A stretch of 64,000 nt of DNA, taken from Bacteroidales bacterium. Lineage in GTDB: Bacteria; Bacteroidota; Bacteroidia; Bacteroidales; P3. A model generated the notes under the pieces. That model made no database searches, was not told where the DNA came from, and saw nothing but the letters and a program-made list of their open reading frames with translations. The stretch is taken from positions 62,001 through 126,000 of the forward strand of contig JAFROL010000024.1 in assembly GCA_017429685.1 (NCBI GenBank), given 5' to 3'. Numbering within the stretch: the first letter of the stretch is position 1; each line of letters opens with the position of its first letter. The position numbers were made by a program, and so were the translations under genes. Below, one piece after another: positions 33,025 to 42,900 of this stretch.

Positions 33025-33807
33025 ATGAAGCGAGGCAAACGTATCTGCAAGGAATTGAAGGCCGTGCGGCGCCGCATCGCCGACGAGAACGGCATCGCGC
33101 TCGACCAGCCCGAATGCACCCACACGGGTGACTGTAGCGGCACCTGTCCGCGCTGCGAGGCCGAGGTGCGCTATCTGGAACAGGCCCTCGAGCGGAGGCT
33201 CCGCCTAGGCCGTGCCGCCACGGTGGCGGGCATTTCGCTGACGCTGGCGGCCTGCGGCGGTTCGGGCGGCAGCGCCCTTGCCACCGACACGCCCCTGCCG
33301 GGCGACACCTCGCTGCCCGCCAGCGGCAGTGACTACTCGGACGACAGCCTTTTTGTTGAGGGCTTTGAAGAGGAGCCCGAAGTACCCAAGGAGTGTGAGC
33401 TTACGGGGATTGTTGATGGCGAGGCCATTCCGGTAGTTGGCGATATTGAGGTCATTGATGTGCGGAATGAAAATGACACTGCCGGCGAAGATGAGGTGTA
33501 TGTTTTTGTCGAAGAGTATCCTTCGTTCCCTGGCGGCGAAGAGGCGCTGTACAAGTTCATCGACGCCAACCTGCGCTATCCCGAAGAGGCTCGCGATCCC
33601 AATGTTACGGGCATTGTCATCATCCGCTTTGTTGTCGAAAAGGACGGCAGCATAAGCAACGCCGCGATTGCTCGCGAGATTGGCTGCGGCTGCGGCCGCG
33701 AGGCCCTGCGCGTGGTCAATATGATGCCCCGCTGGAATCCCGGCAAGCAGGGCGGCAAGCCCGTCCGCACGGAATTCACCCTGCCGGTGCAGTTCTCTCT
33801 CCGATAG
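33025..33807 (+). CDS. TonB-like C-terminal domain protein with N-terminal Cys motif
   Basis: A 260-aa product. The last ~95 residues (EYPSFPGGEEALYKFIDANLRYPEEARD... TGIVIIRFVVEKDGSISNAAIAREIG... MPRWNPGKQGGKPV) are a TonB/energy-transducer C-terminal domain. Unlike ordinary TonB there is no N-terminal anchor at the start. Residues ~1-58 are basic and hold a CTHTGDCSGTCPRCEAE cluster suggestive of a small metal site. A hydrophobic segment then ends in LAACGG near residue 76, resembling a lipobox 60 residues too late. A Ser/Asp/Glu-rich linker joins the parts. The basic Cys domain would be cytoplasmic if the segment is a transmembrane helix. Role unknown. Confidence 0.7.
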   Translation: MKRGKRICKELKAVRRRIADENGIALDQPECTHTGDCSGTCPRCEAEVRYLEQALERRLRLGRAATVAGISLTLAACGGSGGSALATDTPLPGDTSLPASGSDYSDDSLFVEGFEEEPEVPKECELTGIVDGEAIPVVGDIEVIDVRNENDTAGEDEVYVFVEEYPSFPGGEEALYKFIDANLRYPEEARDPNVTGIVIIRFVVEKDGSISNAAIAREIGCGCGREALRVVNMMPRWNPGKQGGKPVRTEFTLPVQFSLR

Positions 33808-33881
33808 GTTTTTCGCCCTGTTTGCGGCGCTTGCGCCGTGAACCGTTTTTGACAGCCACCGGCACTGGCCGTTGCCATACC

Positions 33882-33950
33882 GTTCCAAGGCAGTTCTTAT
33901 ATCGTTCTTATATTGCCGATATAAGAACGATATAAGAACTGCCTTGGAAC
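33882..33950. repeat. palindrome with 32-bp arms built of 11-bp units (element 3)
   Basis: Positions 33882-33913 are the exact reverse complement of 33919-33950, with a 5-nt spacer TGCCG. Each arm has a unique basal stem (GTTCCAAGGCA) plus two tandem 11-bp units GTTCTTATAT(C/T). The design equals that of elements 1 and 2 but the unit sequence is unrelated. It lies in the 319-bp gap 33808-34126 between convergent genes, which also holds the panC terminator; the rest shows nothing. Confidence 0.93.
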
Positions 33951-34072
33951 AGTAGGTGAAAATCCCCGCCGGGTGGCATTGCGGGGCGGAATGGATGCGG
34001 TGGCTGCTGCGGTTGCGTTTCGGGGCGTGGTAATGTGTTGAATTTTAAACGTAAACGCTGAACGGCAAAAAG

Positions 34073-34104
34073 CAAAGGTGCCCGTCGGATGGCGGACACC
34101 TTTG
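34073..34104 (-). terminator. intrinsic terminator of panC
   Basis: CAAAGGTG (34073-34080) pairs with CACCTTTG (34097-34104), with a further GC-rich inner stem after one mismatch. On the minus strand it is followed by CTTTTTGCC. Confidence 0.8.
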
Positions 34105-34126
34105 TCAGGGTATGGAATTCTGTGAC

Positions 34127-35008
34127 TTAGAATTTCACGATGTCGATCAGGCGCACGCCGTCGAGCCAGACGGCTATGCAGCCCACGGAGCCGTCGTCGC
34201 CGGCCTCGTCCCAGGTCTCGATGGGCTGGAGGGTGCGTGCGTTGACGATTTCGAAGTATTCGGGCTCGAACTTCAGCCCGTCGGGGCACTGGTCGGCGTT
34301 GACCTCGTGGAACGAGCCCAGGGTGCTCATCACCCATTCTTTCACGTCGTCCACCTCCTCGTATTCGGCCATTTCGGCAGCCTGTTCGAGGGTCTCGTGT
34401 ATGGCCGGCGCGATGGCGCGTGCGGCGGGCGAGAGTCGCATATTGCGGCTGCTGAGGGCCAGGCCGTCGTCGGCGCGCACGATGGGGCAGGGCACGATTT
34501 CGATGGGATACTTGATCTGCTCAATCAGGTTGCGGATGATGGCCAGCTGCTGGTAGTCCTTCTCGCCGAAGTAGGCGCGGTCGGGCTCGGCGATGTCGAA
34601 CAGGCGGCGCACCACGACGGCAACGCCCGAGAAGTGGCCGGGGCGCTGCGGCCCCTCCATCACCTCCTCGAGGGGTCCGAAGTGGTAGACCTCCTTGACG
34701 GGTTCGGGGTACATCTCCTCGACCGAGGGGACAAGGGCGTAGATGGTTCCCTCGACGCCTTCGATCAGCTTCAGGTCGGCATCGACCGTGCGTGGATACT
34801 TCTCCAGGTCTTCCTTGTTGTTGAACTGTATGGGGTTGACAAACAGGCTGACAACCACGACGTCGTTCTCCTGTGCGGCACGGCGTATGAGCGACAGGTG
34901 TCCCTCGTGCAGGGCGCCCATCGTGGGCACCAGGCCTATCGTTTTGCCTTGTGCCTTTGCTGTGTGTACGGCCTCTTTGATGGCCGCTACTGTAGTGAAT
35001 TTCTGCAT
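34127..35008 (-). CDS. panC: pantothenate synthetase
   Basis: The 293-aa enzyme condenses pantoate and beta-alanine with ATP to make pantothenate for coenzyme A synthesis. Diagnostic motifs are present: LVPTMGALHEGHLSLI with the HxGH-type nucleotide site near residues 28-43, VVSLFVNPIQFN near 52, YFGEKDYQQL near 150, and ADDGLALSSRN near 180. Length is usual for the family. No panB or panD lies in the window. Downstream is a clear terminator; upstream, 49 nt away and parallel, is the holin-type membrane protein gene. Confidence 0.96.
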   Translation of the reverse strand: MQKFTTVAAIKEAVHTAKAQGKTIGLVPTMGALHEGHLSLIRRAAQENDVVVVSLFVNPIQFNNKEDLEKYPRTVDADLKLIEGVEGTIYALVPSVEEMYPEPVKEVYHFGPLEEVMEGPQRPGHFSGVAVVVRRLFDIAEPDRAYFGEKDYQQLAIIRNLIEQIKYPIEIVPCPIVRADDGLALSSRNMRLSPAARAIAPAIHETLEQAAEMAEYEEVDDVKEWVMSTLGSFHEVNADQCPDGLKFEPEYFEIVNARTLQPIETWDEAGDDGSVGCIAVWLDGVRLIDIVKF

Positions 35009-35057
35009 ATTGTTGTTTTTTTTTCGTTCGTGAATGAATATATGTGTTGGTGTGGTT

Positions 35058-35522
35058 CTATTCCACTTCTTCGTAGGGTGTGAAGCCGTCGTTGTCGTTG
35101 TCGGAATCGCTGTCGCTGCGGGACTTGTAGGTGGAGCGGTTCAGCCAGCGGTTGGGGAGCTCGAGCAGGTAGTTGAGGGCGGTGATGATGAGGCTGAAAA
35201 GCAGCGCGTAGCCGAAGGTGTCGACCTGGAAGGGACCGACGATGCCTGCTGCCAGCTCGATGATGACGGCATTGATGATGAAGATGAAGAGTCCCATCGT
35301 CAAGACCGTGAAGGGCAGTGTGACGAAGATGAGGATGGGACGTATGAAGTTGTCGAGCAGTGCGATGACCAGTGCCGTTAGCACGGCGGCCCATACGCTG
35401 CCGCCCTCGATGCGGACGCCGGGCAGGAGGCGTATGGCGATGATGGTGGCGAGGGTGAGGACGATGGTCCTGGTGACGAAGCCCCACGGGCCCGACTGGC
35501 GCTGCTGGTGTGTGATTTTCAT
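35058..35522 (-). CDS. phage holin-superfamily IV-like membrane protein
   Basis: The 154-aa product is predicted to have four membrane helices (about residues 17-35, 43-67, 70-95, 103-122: TIVLTLATIIAIRLLPG, AVLTALVIALLDNF, TMGLFIFIINAVIIELAAG, ALLFSLIITALNYLL) and an acidic Ser/Asp-rich tail ending FTPYEEVE. The pattern LLPGVxxxG...N(F)IRPIL matches the PF04020 family, a widespread chromosomal membrane protein family despite the holin name. There is no phage context here. The start codon overlaps an 8-bp tandem repeat array. Confidence 0.85.
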   Translation of the reverse strand: MKITHQQRQSGPWGFVTRTIVLTLATIIAIRLLPGVRIEGGSVWAAVLTALVIALLDNFIRPILIFVTLPFTVLTMGLFIFIINAVIIELAAGIVGPFQVDTFGYALLFSLIITALNYLLELPNRWLNRSTYKSRSDSDSDNDNDGFTPYEEVE

Positions 35523-35556
35523 TGCGTTATTGCGTTATTGTGTTATTGCGTTAGTG
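35521..35556. repeat. 8-bp tandem repeat ATTGCGTT at a start codon
   Basis: Four units (one with a T for C), followed by AGTG. On the minus strand the last unit, AACGCAATG, contains the start codon of the 35058-35522 gene, so the array occupies its translation initiation region. Confidence 0.9.
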
Positions 35557-35601
35557 TTTTTTTCGTTATATCGTTATAACGGGATAACGAGTTTTCCCCC
35601 C

Positions 35602-36222
35602 TTAAATTTCTATTTCGCCTTTGCCTTGACGGATGAGTTCCAGTTGGCCGCCGCTGCAGTCGATGACGGTAGACGGTATGTCTTCGCCTATGCCACCGTC
35701 GACGACGACATCTACCTGACGGCCAAACAGTTCGTTGATCAGCTCGGGGTCGGTAAGGTATTCGCTTTCGCGGTCGGCATCGAGGGTTCGCACCGAAGTG
35801 CATATCAGCGGAGTGCCGACGGCGCTGATGATGGCGTTGCAGACGGCGTCGGCCGGCACGCGGACACCGATGGTGCGGTTGGGGTTGAGGTAGTTGCGCG
35901 GCACGTTGCTGTTGGCGTCGAGGATGAACGTGTAGGGTCCCGGCAGGTAGCGGTGCACGAGCTGGAAGGTGTCGCGATCCAGTGGACGCACGTATTCCGA
36001 CACGGTGCTGATGTCGGGGCAGAGCATCGAGTATTTGGCCTTCTTGATCGAGAACCCTTTCAGGCGTGCAATCGTCTCGACGGCCTTTTTGAACTCCATA
36101 CTGCAGGCAAAAGCATACAAAGTGTCGGTGGGCAGAATGGCTATCCCACCATTGTTGATGATGTCGGCTACGCGATTGATATCTTTGTAGTTAGGATTGT
36201 CTTGATAGATCTTGATAAGCAT
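35602..36222 (-). CDS. Sua5/YciO/YrdC/YwlC family protein
   Basis: A cytoplasmic protein of 206 aa. Family signatures are GGIAILPTDTLYAFACSM (about residues 30-47), KAKYSMLCPDIS, PGPYTFIL and RVPADAVCNAIISAVGTPLICTSVR, with KxR/SxxN-type binding elements. Members include TsaC/Sua5, which makes threonylcarbamoyl-AMP for the t6A37 tRNA modification, and YciO-like relatives. The tail (GELELIRQGKGEIEI-like end) is short and there is no Sua5 C-terminal domain, so it could be either TsaC or YciO. It has its own consensus promoter. Confidence 0.88.
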   Translation of the reverse strand: MLIKIYQDNPNYKDINRVADIINNGGIAILPTDTLYAFACSMEFKKAVETIARLKGFSIKKAKYSMLCPDISTVSEYVRPLDRDTFQLVHRYLPGPYTFILDANSNVPRNYLNPNRTIGVRVPADAVCNAIISAVGTPLICTSVRTLDADRESEYLTDPELINELFGRQVDVVVDGGIGEDIPSTVIDCSGGQLELIRQGKGEIEI

Positions 36223-36245
36223 TTTTCAGCATAAGTTTGAAGTTG

Positions 36246-36276
36246 CAAAATTACGAATGTTGGCGATACTGACAAA
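36246..36276 (-). promoter_or_regulatory. consensus promoter of the Sua5-family gene
   Basis: On the minus strand TTTG (36273-36276), 19 bp, TAATTTTG (36246-36253), 23 bp before the start codon at 36222. Confidence 0.8.
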
Positions 36277-36306
36277 ATATTTTTTATAGATGGGCGTTAT
36301 AGGGGG

Positions 36307-37608
36307 ATGATGAAAAGATTTTTTGGAATATTGTCCCTGTTTTTTTTCTGTGTGGCATCACTGGAAGCCGCAGGGCAGGGGAATGTACGTTTTGACGAAT
36401 GGTTCAACGACGCCGCGTTGCGTGTGGACTATACCCGCACCGGCAACCTGAAAAGCGACAAGGTCGAATTGCAGCGCTTTGTGCTTCAGAACGATATGTG
36501 GGCCGGCTCGCTGACGCAGCTGCTGGACCCCATCGACAACGGCGAATACCGTGTGCTGGTGAAGGATGCCGCAACGGGCCGCGACCTGTATTCGCGCTGC
36601 TACAACACGCTGTTCGAGGAATACCGCTATACCGATGCCAGCCGCGTGCGCGACAGCGTGGCTGAGTTTGAGGAAGTTGTACTGGTGCCGATGCCGAAAC
36701 GGGTTGTCGACATTTGTATGCAGAAACGCGACGGGAGGAACGTTTTCTATACTCAAGCAGCCTTCCGCTTTGACCCTGCCACATTCCGCTCGGAACACCG
36801 GCTGCCAGAAAAAAAACCTATCCAGCTGCTCGACAACGGCGACCCGCACACGAAGATCGACGTGGTTATCGTGGCTGAGGGCTACGGCCGCAGCGACAGC
36901 CGCAAGATGAAGGGCGACTTTGAGAAGTTCACGAAATACCTGCTGGCTCAGGAGCCTTTCAAAAGCCGTGCCGCCGATTTCAACGTGTGGGGCGTGGGGA
37001 TGCTGATGGACGAAAGCGGTGTGAGCGACCCCGGCAAGGGACGCTATGTGGAAAGCGCCGTCGGCTCGTCGTACAACACGTTCAATATGGACCGCTACCT
37101 GATGACCACGCAGCTGTTCCGCCTGCACAACCTGCTGCGCGGCGTGCCATACGACCACATAATCATTATGGCCAACTGCGATACCTACGGTGGTGGAGCC
37201 ATCTATAACTACTACGCTTTCAGTGCTGTGCAGGAGATGTCGGGCTGGATTCTGCCCCACGAGCTGGGTCATTCGATTGGCGGCCTGGCCGACGAATATG
37301 TGGAGGACGACACGAACTACAACCAGCGCTATGTGGACCGCGAGCCGCTGGAACCCAACATCACGTCGCTGGTGGACTTCGGCAAGAAATGGAAATCGAT
37401 TGTCCCTGCGGGCACGCCGATTCCGACGCAGCCCGTCGAGGGTTTGGGCCACCGCGAGAACGGTCCTGTCGGTGCCTACGAAGGTGCAGGCTACCTGGAG
37501 AAAGGCTGCTACCGTCCCTGCACACAGTGTATGATGCGCAACTACGCTGAGTTCTGCCCCGTGTGTATGAAGCGGATGAACGAGGTGTTTGACTTGTATG
37601 TCAAGTGA
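36307..37608 (+). CDS. M64-family (IgA-peptidase-type) metallopeptidase
   Basis: A secreted zinc peptidase of 433 aa. The signal peptide MMKRFFGILSLFFFCVASLEAAGQ leads to an N-terminal beta domain (to about 150), then the M64 catalytic domain: DVVIVAEGYGRSD near 179, ESAVGSSYNTFNMDRYLMT, and the zinc site H318-E-L-G-H322 in HELGHSIGGLADEYVED. The C-terminal CYRPCTQCMMRNYAEFCPVC supplies a Cys-rich end typical of the family. The Clostridium ramosum M64 enzyme cleaves IgA1/IgA2; whether this one does cannot be read from sequence. Divergent from the Sua5-family gene. Confidence 0.9.
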   Translation: MMKRFFGILSLFFFCVASLEAAGQGNVRFDEWFNDAALRVDYTRTGNLKSDKVELQRFVLQNDMWAGSLTQLLDPIDNGEYRVLVKDAATGRDLYSRCYNTLFEEYRYTDASRVRDSVAEFEEVVLVPMPKRVVDICMQKRDGRNVFYTQAAFRFDPATFRSEHRLPEKKPIQLLDNGDPHTKIDVVIVAEGYGRSDSRKMKGDFEKFTKYLLAQEPFKSRAADFNVWGVGMLMDESGVSDPGKGRYVESAVGSSYNTFNMDRYLMTTQLFRLHNLLRGVPYDHIIIMANCDTYGGGAIYNYYAFSAVQEMSGWILPHELGHSIGGLADEYVEDDTNYNQRYVDREPLEPNITSLVDFGKKWKSIVPAGTPIPTQPVEGLGHRENGPVGAYEGAGYLEKGCYRPCTQCMMRNYAEFCPVCMKRMNEVFDLYVK

Positions 37609-37759
37609 CTCTAAAAGCTTCTCGCCGAATTAAAACTTTATCGCTTTTGTCACCGAATTAAATGAATAAAACGAATTAGAATATTGTAAATCATAATTTT
37701 GTTTTGCAAGCAAAACACGAATTGGAACGAATTGACAGTTTTTGGGTTTTAGGAAAAGA

Positions 37760-39274
37760 ATGAAAGAACGACGAATATACAGGCTTTTGTTTGTGGCACT
37801 GGCTGTTGCGGTGCTTTCGGTGTCGTGCATCAAGGAGGAGCGCTATCTGACTGACAGCTCGGTGCGGCTGGCCTTCTCGGAGGACACGGTGACGTTCGAC
37901 ACAGTGTTTACCACTATGGCCACCATCACGCGACAGGTGAAGGTTTATAACCGCTACGACGAGCCGCTGCTGATAGAGAGGGTTTCGTTGAGGGGTGGCG
38001 GTGCGTCGCGTTTCCGCATCAATGTCGACGGCGACACGTCGCGTGTGGCCCGCGATGTGGAGATTGGCGCCGGCGACAGTATATTTATCTTCATACAGGC
38101 CAACATCAACCCTAACGACCAGACGTCGCCCTTCCTGGTGGAAGATGCCATTGTGTTCGATTTCAATAAAAAGCAGCAACAGCTGCCCCTTACGGCATAC
38201 GGCCGCAATGCGGTCTATCACCATCCCACACACCCGCACAGCGTCTATTATCTGCAGATGAATGCCCGTGGCGGCATCGATACGGTCTGGATACCCTATT
38301 CGATAGTGGATTGCGCGGGTTGGGACCATACGCGTCCGCACGTGATTATTGGATATGCCGTCGTCAACAGCAACGAGACGCTGCACCTCACGGCTGGCGA
38401 CGAGCTATACTTTGCCAACGACGCCTGCCTGTGGGTCTATGACAGTGCCACGCTCGATGTGCGTGGAACACTGGAGCGGCCGGTGCTGTTCACGTCGGTG
38501 CGCCACGATGGCTATTACGACAGCCTGCCGGGCCAGTGGACAGGCATCTGGCTGTCGACTGGAAGCAAAGGCAATTATATGGAATGGGCCTGCATCGAGA
38601 ACGGAACGATAGGCCTGCAGGTCGACACGAACGTCGACAACAGTCCTACGGTTGATATAAGGAACAGCATCGTGCGCAACCACTCGCGGATGGGCATCTT
38701 GGGCCAAGGCGCGTGGATAGAGGGCGACAACCTGCAGGTGAGCTGCTGCGGCGAATACCTGCTATGCCTGATGTATGGAGGCCGCTATCTGTTCTCTAAC
38801 AGCACCTTTGCCAATTATTGGCGCTACGACAGCCGCAAGACGCCGTCGGTGAGGATGAACAACTACTATATGTACAGCGAGACGACGATATTCCCGCGTC
38901 CGCTGGTGCAATGCGCATTCCGCAACTGCATAGTGTATGGCAACTACAGTGGCAACAACGGAAGCGGCGAGCTCCAGTTCGACTGGTTGGAGGGCTGCGA
39001 GTTCAACAGCGAGTTCAGAAACTGCCTGTTGCGCACCGCGCTGGTAGACAGCAACGGCGCTGCCACATACGCTCCGGCCCCCTCGATTGTGGGTGGCGAC
39101 GTCGTTGTAGGCAAAGACCCGAAATTCAAGGACGCCGGCGGCAACGACTTTGTGCCTGCTGAAGGGTCGCCAGCCATCGGCGCCGGCAACGCAATGTGGT
39201 TGAAGTCGGCCAATGACCTGAAAGGCCGTCCCCGTGGCAATCCTCCTTCGATAGGTGCGTACGAGGGAGAATGA
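37760..39274 (+). CDS. lipoprotein with right-handed beta-helix (choice-of-anchor/parallel-helix type)
   Basis: Start ATG 37760 (an in-frame TTG at 37742 adds only MGFRKR); 504 aa. Lipobox VLSVSC with Cys near residue 23, then IKEERYLTDSS. The N-terminal ~170 residues are beta-rich with SVRLAFSEDTVTFDTVFTT and VYNRYDEPLLIERV, like the Ig-type domain preceding parallel beta-helix domains. Repeated short rungs follow from ~200 (AVVNSNETLHLTAGDELYF, YMEWACIENGTIGLQ, VDIRNSIVRNHSRMGIL, FRNCIVYGNYSG). The end DLKGRPRGNPPSIGAYEGE is the classic close of such proteins. Possible polysaccharide binding or lyase-like scaffold; no catalytic site was identified. Confidence 0.82.
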   Translation: MKERRIYRLLFVALAVAVLSVSCIKEERYLTDSSVRLAFSEDTVTFDTVFTTMATITRQVKVYNRYDEPLLIERVSLRGGGASRFRINVDGDTSRVARDVEIGAGDSIFIFIQANINPNDQTSPFLVEDAIVFDFNKKQQQLPLTAYGRNAVYHHPTHPHSVYYLQMNARGGIDTVWIPYSIVDCAGWDHTRPHVIIGYAVVNSNETLHLTAGDELYFANDACLWVYDSATLDVRGTLERPVLFTSVRHDGYYDSLPGQWTGIWLSTGSKGNYMEWACIENGTIGLQVDTNVDNSPTVDIRNSIVRNHSRMGILGQGAWIEGDNLQVSCCGEYLLCLMYGGRYLFSNSTFANYWRYDSRKTPSVRMNNYYMYSETTIFPRPLVQCAFRNCIVYGNYSGNNGSGELQFDWLEGCEFNSEFRNCLLRTALVDSNGAATYAPAPSIVGGDVVVGKDPKFKDAGGNDFVPAEGSPAIGAGNAMWLKSANDLKGRPRGNPPSIGAYEGE

Positions 39275-39336
39275 AGATGCAGCATAATTGTTTATCGAAA
39301 TTGGTTCTGATTATCTGATTAAGAAAAAAGTATTCT

Positions 39337-39933
39337 ATGTATAACTACATCAAAGGGAAATTGGACGAGGCCACTCCGGCATACGCTGTGGTGGATTGCG
39401 GCGGGATAGGATTCCTGCTCGAGATAACCGTCAACACATATTCGCAGATCAAAGACCTTGGTGAGGTGAAGCTGCTGGTCCACGAGGTGGTGCGCGAGGA
39501 TGCGCACCTGCTGTTCGGATTCTACACCGAGAGTGAACGCGAGATGTTCAGGCTGCTGATAGGTGTCAATGGCATCGGGTCGGCGACGGCACGGATAATG
39601 CTGTCGTCGCTGACGGTAGAGGAACTGACGCGGGCCATAGTGGACCAGGATGTGAAGCGCGTCCAGAAAGTGAAGGGAATAGGTGCCAAGACGGCCCAGC
39701 GCATCTTGCTGGAACTGCGCGACAAGGTCGACCCGTTTGCCACCCAGAGCCTGACGGGTGACAATTTGGTTGCCGCTTCGGGCAATAAAAACAGAGAAGA
39801 GGCGTTATCAGCCTTGGTTATGTTGGGATTCCCCAAAGCTGCATCGGAGAAGGTCGTCGCCAAGGTGGTCGAATCCAACCCTGGTGCAACGGTTGAGGAA
39901 ATCATCAAGTTGACCTTGGCTCACGGTATTTAA
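39337..39933 (+). CDS. ruvA: Holliday junction branch-migration protein RuvA
   Basis: The 198-aa subunit binds Holliday junctions and loads RuvB. The N-terminal OB fold (MYNYIKGKLDEATPAYAVVDCGGIGFLLEI), the two helix-hairpin-helix motifs (LIGVNGIGSATARIML near 70 and VKGIGAKTAQRILLELRDK near 107) and the C-terminal RuvB-binding three-helix domain (NREEALSALVMLGFPKAASEKVV) are all present. It lies directly upstream of sprA with a ~47-bp gap, a neighbourhood I recall from other Bacteroidetes genomes. ruvB and ruvC are not in the window. Confidence 0.96.
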   Translation: MYNYIKGKLDEATPAYAVVDCGGIGFLLEITVNTYSQIKDLGEVKLLVHEVVREDAHLLFGFYTESEREMFRLLIGVNGIGSATARIMLSSLTVEELTRAIVDQDVKRVQKVKGIGAKTAQRILLELRDKVDPFATQSLTGDNLVAASGNKNREEALSALVMLGFPKAASEKVVAKVVESNPGATVEEIIKLTLAHGI

Positions 39934-39980
39934 ACGGTAAAAAAAACAGTATTTTGAATAAAGTGACAGCAATAGTTGGA

Positions 39981-42900
39981 ATGATAGGAGATGTCGGCAG
40001 GCGTCTCCTTGTTGTGCTGTTGCTGTTATTGTCGGTGCCGCTGTTGCAGGCTCAAGTGGAGGATTCCACGGGGTCGTCGCTGCGGTTCCCGATACCCCTG
40101 AACGGAGATTTGCCGCAGAGCCCGCTCTATCTTGGCAATCCGTCGAATATGACCACTACGGTCGAATATGACGCTGCCAGCCACAGCTATGTCCGCATCA
40201 CGAAGATAGGAAGTATTGTCGTGAGCCGTCAATTTATGACGTTTGAAGAGTATCAGGACTATCAGATGCAGCAGCTGATGACCGACTTCTGGAGCGAGAA
40301 ACTGGAAGAGAACAGCCTTACTGGCGGCGAGGACGGTCTGTTGAGCAAGATACCAGGGTTCAACGAGATAAGCCGCAAGCTGGAAAGCCTGATGGACAAG
40401 CCGGAAATCAAGATTACGCCGAGCGGAAGTGTGGACCTGACCCTCCAGCTGATAAACACCTTTACGGACAATCCGGCTTGGGATGAGTCGCGCAGAAGCA
40501 ACACTGTGCCTGACTTTGATGAAAATATACAGTTGACACTGAATGCAAAGATTGGTGATCTGATTAACACCGACATCAACTGGAACACCCAGGCCACTTT
40601 CGACTTCGAGAACCAGGCCAAGCTGAAATATGAAGGCAAGGAGGATGACATACTGCAGCTGCTGGAGGCTGCCGACATATCGTTTCCGTTGAATACCACG
40701 TTGATAAAGGGAAGCCAACGTCTGTTTGGATTCCATTCCAAACTGAAATTCGGCAATCTGACCGTCGACGCCGTGGTGAGCCGGAAGGAGACGAGCACGG
40801 AGAATATGCAGGTGCAGGGCGGCGCGTCGTCGCAGGAGTTTGAGATCAGGGCCGACGAGTATGAGGAAAACCGCCACTATTTCCTGTCGAAGTATTTCTA
40901 CGAGAACTATAACAAGGCAATGTCGACCCTGCCGGTGGTCAACAGTAATATAAAGATTATCCGACTGGAGGTGTGGCGTACCAATATCGGTGCCGCCGTC
41001 ACCAACAACCGAGACATACTGGCTCTGACAGACCTTGGCGAAAGAAACCCATCGTCGCCGGGTGTGTATGGCGGCACGTCGGCCTATCCCAACGGTCAGA
41101 CGTCGAACAACCTGCTGCAACTTATCAATACCAGTGCCGTGCGCAACATCAACAATGTGAGCTCGTATATGGAGGGACTTGGTTTCAGCGGAGGCACAGA
41201 TTATGAAAAGCTGCAAGGTGCACGCCTGCTGCAGCAGAATGAGTATACTTTCAACTCGCAGTTGGGCTTTATCACATTGGCGCAGCCGCTTGCCAACGAC
41301 CAGATTCTGGCTGTGGCATTCCAATATCAGGTCATAGGCGACACAACGGTGTATCAGGTCGGAGAGCTTACCACCGACGGTGTGAATGACCCGAACACGC
41401 TGATAGTAAAACTGATAAAAGGTACGGCTGTCAATAGTCGCAGCCCATTGTGGAAGCTGATGATGAAGAATGTCTACTTCCTGAAAAGCACCCAGATAAG
41501 CAGAGAGAATTTTCGTCTGAATGTGTTGTATGAGAATCCTGACGGTGGCGTAGGTATAGGATATTTTACCGAAGGCCCCTACGAAGCGACGCCGCTGGTG
41601 GAGGTGTTTGGACTGGACCGTATGGATGCTTCGCAGAGCTACTACTATCCGGATGGCGTTTTCGACTGGTTCGACAGCGCCGCTTTCAAAGGTGGCACAA
41701 TCCAAGCCTCGACTGGCCGAATCTTCTTCCCGTTCGTGGAACCGTTCGGTAAGGACCTTCGCGAAATGCTGGGCGACAATACTTTGGCCAACCGGTATTG
41801 TTTCGATTCGCTGTATACGATGACGCAAACATTGGCGCAGCAGTATGCCGACAAGAACAAGTTCTATCTTGAGGGATACTATACCAGCTCGGTGAGTGGC
41901 GAAATACAACTTGGCTATAGTGTTACGCCCGGTTCGGTGTCGGTGACGGCAGGAGGTATGCCACTGATAGAGAATGTGGATTATACCGTCGACTATACGA
42001 TGGGAACGGTGCGTATCATCAACGAGAGCCTGCTCTCGTCGGGTACGCCAATCAGCGTGAGCAGTGAGAACAACTCGTTTTCGATGATGTCCAAAAATAT
42101 GGTGGGACTGCATCTTAACTACGAGATAGACCCAGATTTCAATATCGGTGGCACGTTTATGAATCTGAAGGAGAAACCTCTGACGCAGAAGAACAATTTT
42201 GGCGACGAGCCTACCAGCAATTCGATATGGGGTCTGGACCTCAACTACCGTCACGATGTGCCTTTCATCACCAAGTTTATGGATCGCCTGCCGGGCATAC
42301 AGACCAAAGCACCGTCGACACTGACCCTGCAGGCCGAATTTGCCCATTTCATACCCGGTATGGCCAATACGGGCAGCGACGACGGCAAGGTGACCTATAT
42401 CGATGACTTTGAGGGTGCAGAGAGCAATATCGACCTGAAGGGCTACAGCTTCTGGCATCTGGCATCGACGCCGCAGGACTATCGCAACACACTGTCGCTC
42501 TTTCCTGAATCGGCAATCGGTACAGGCCTGGCATACGGTTTCAACCGTGCCAAGCTGGCGTGGTATACAGTGGGCAACATCTTTTTCGAAAGCAACTGTC
42601 CCGAAAATATCGATGAGAACGACCGTTCGCACCCCTATGCCCGTCAAATCAGCCAGAAGGAGGTCTTTCCGAACAAGAGCCTTGCCGCCAACGAGAACAA
42701 CCGCATCTATGAACTGACGATGGCCTTTTACCCCAGCGAGAAGGGTCCATACAACTATGATGTGGCCCCGTCGGCATACAGTGCCGGTATCGACCAAAAC
42801 GGTTTGCTCAACAACCCGCAGAGCCGCTGGGGCGGTATAATGAGGGAACTGACCTACACTGATTTTGAGACGCAAAACATCGAGACCATCGAGTTCTGGC

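Noticed and set aside
35058-35522. Prophage remnant suggested by the holin-type gene
   Set aside because: The family is widespread on chromosomes and no other phage gene is present.
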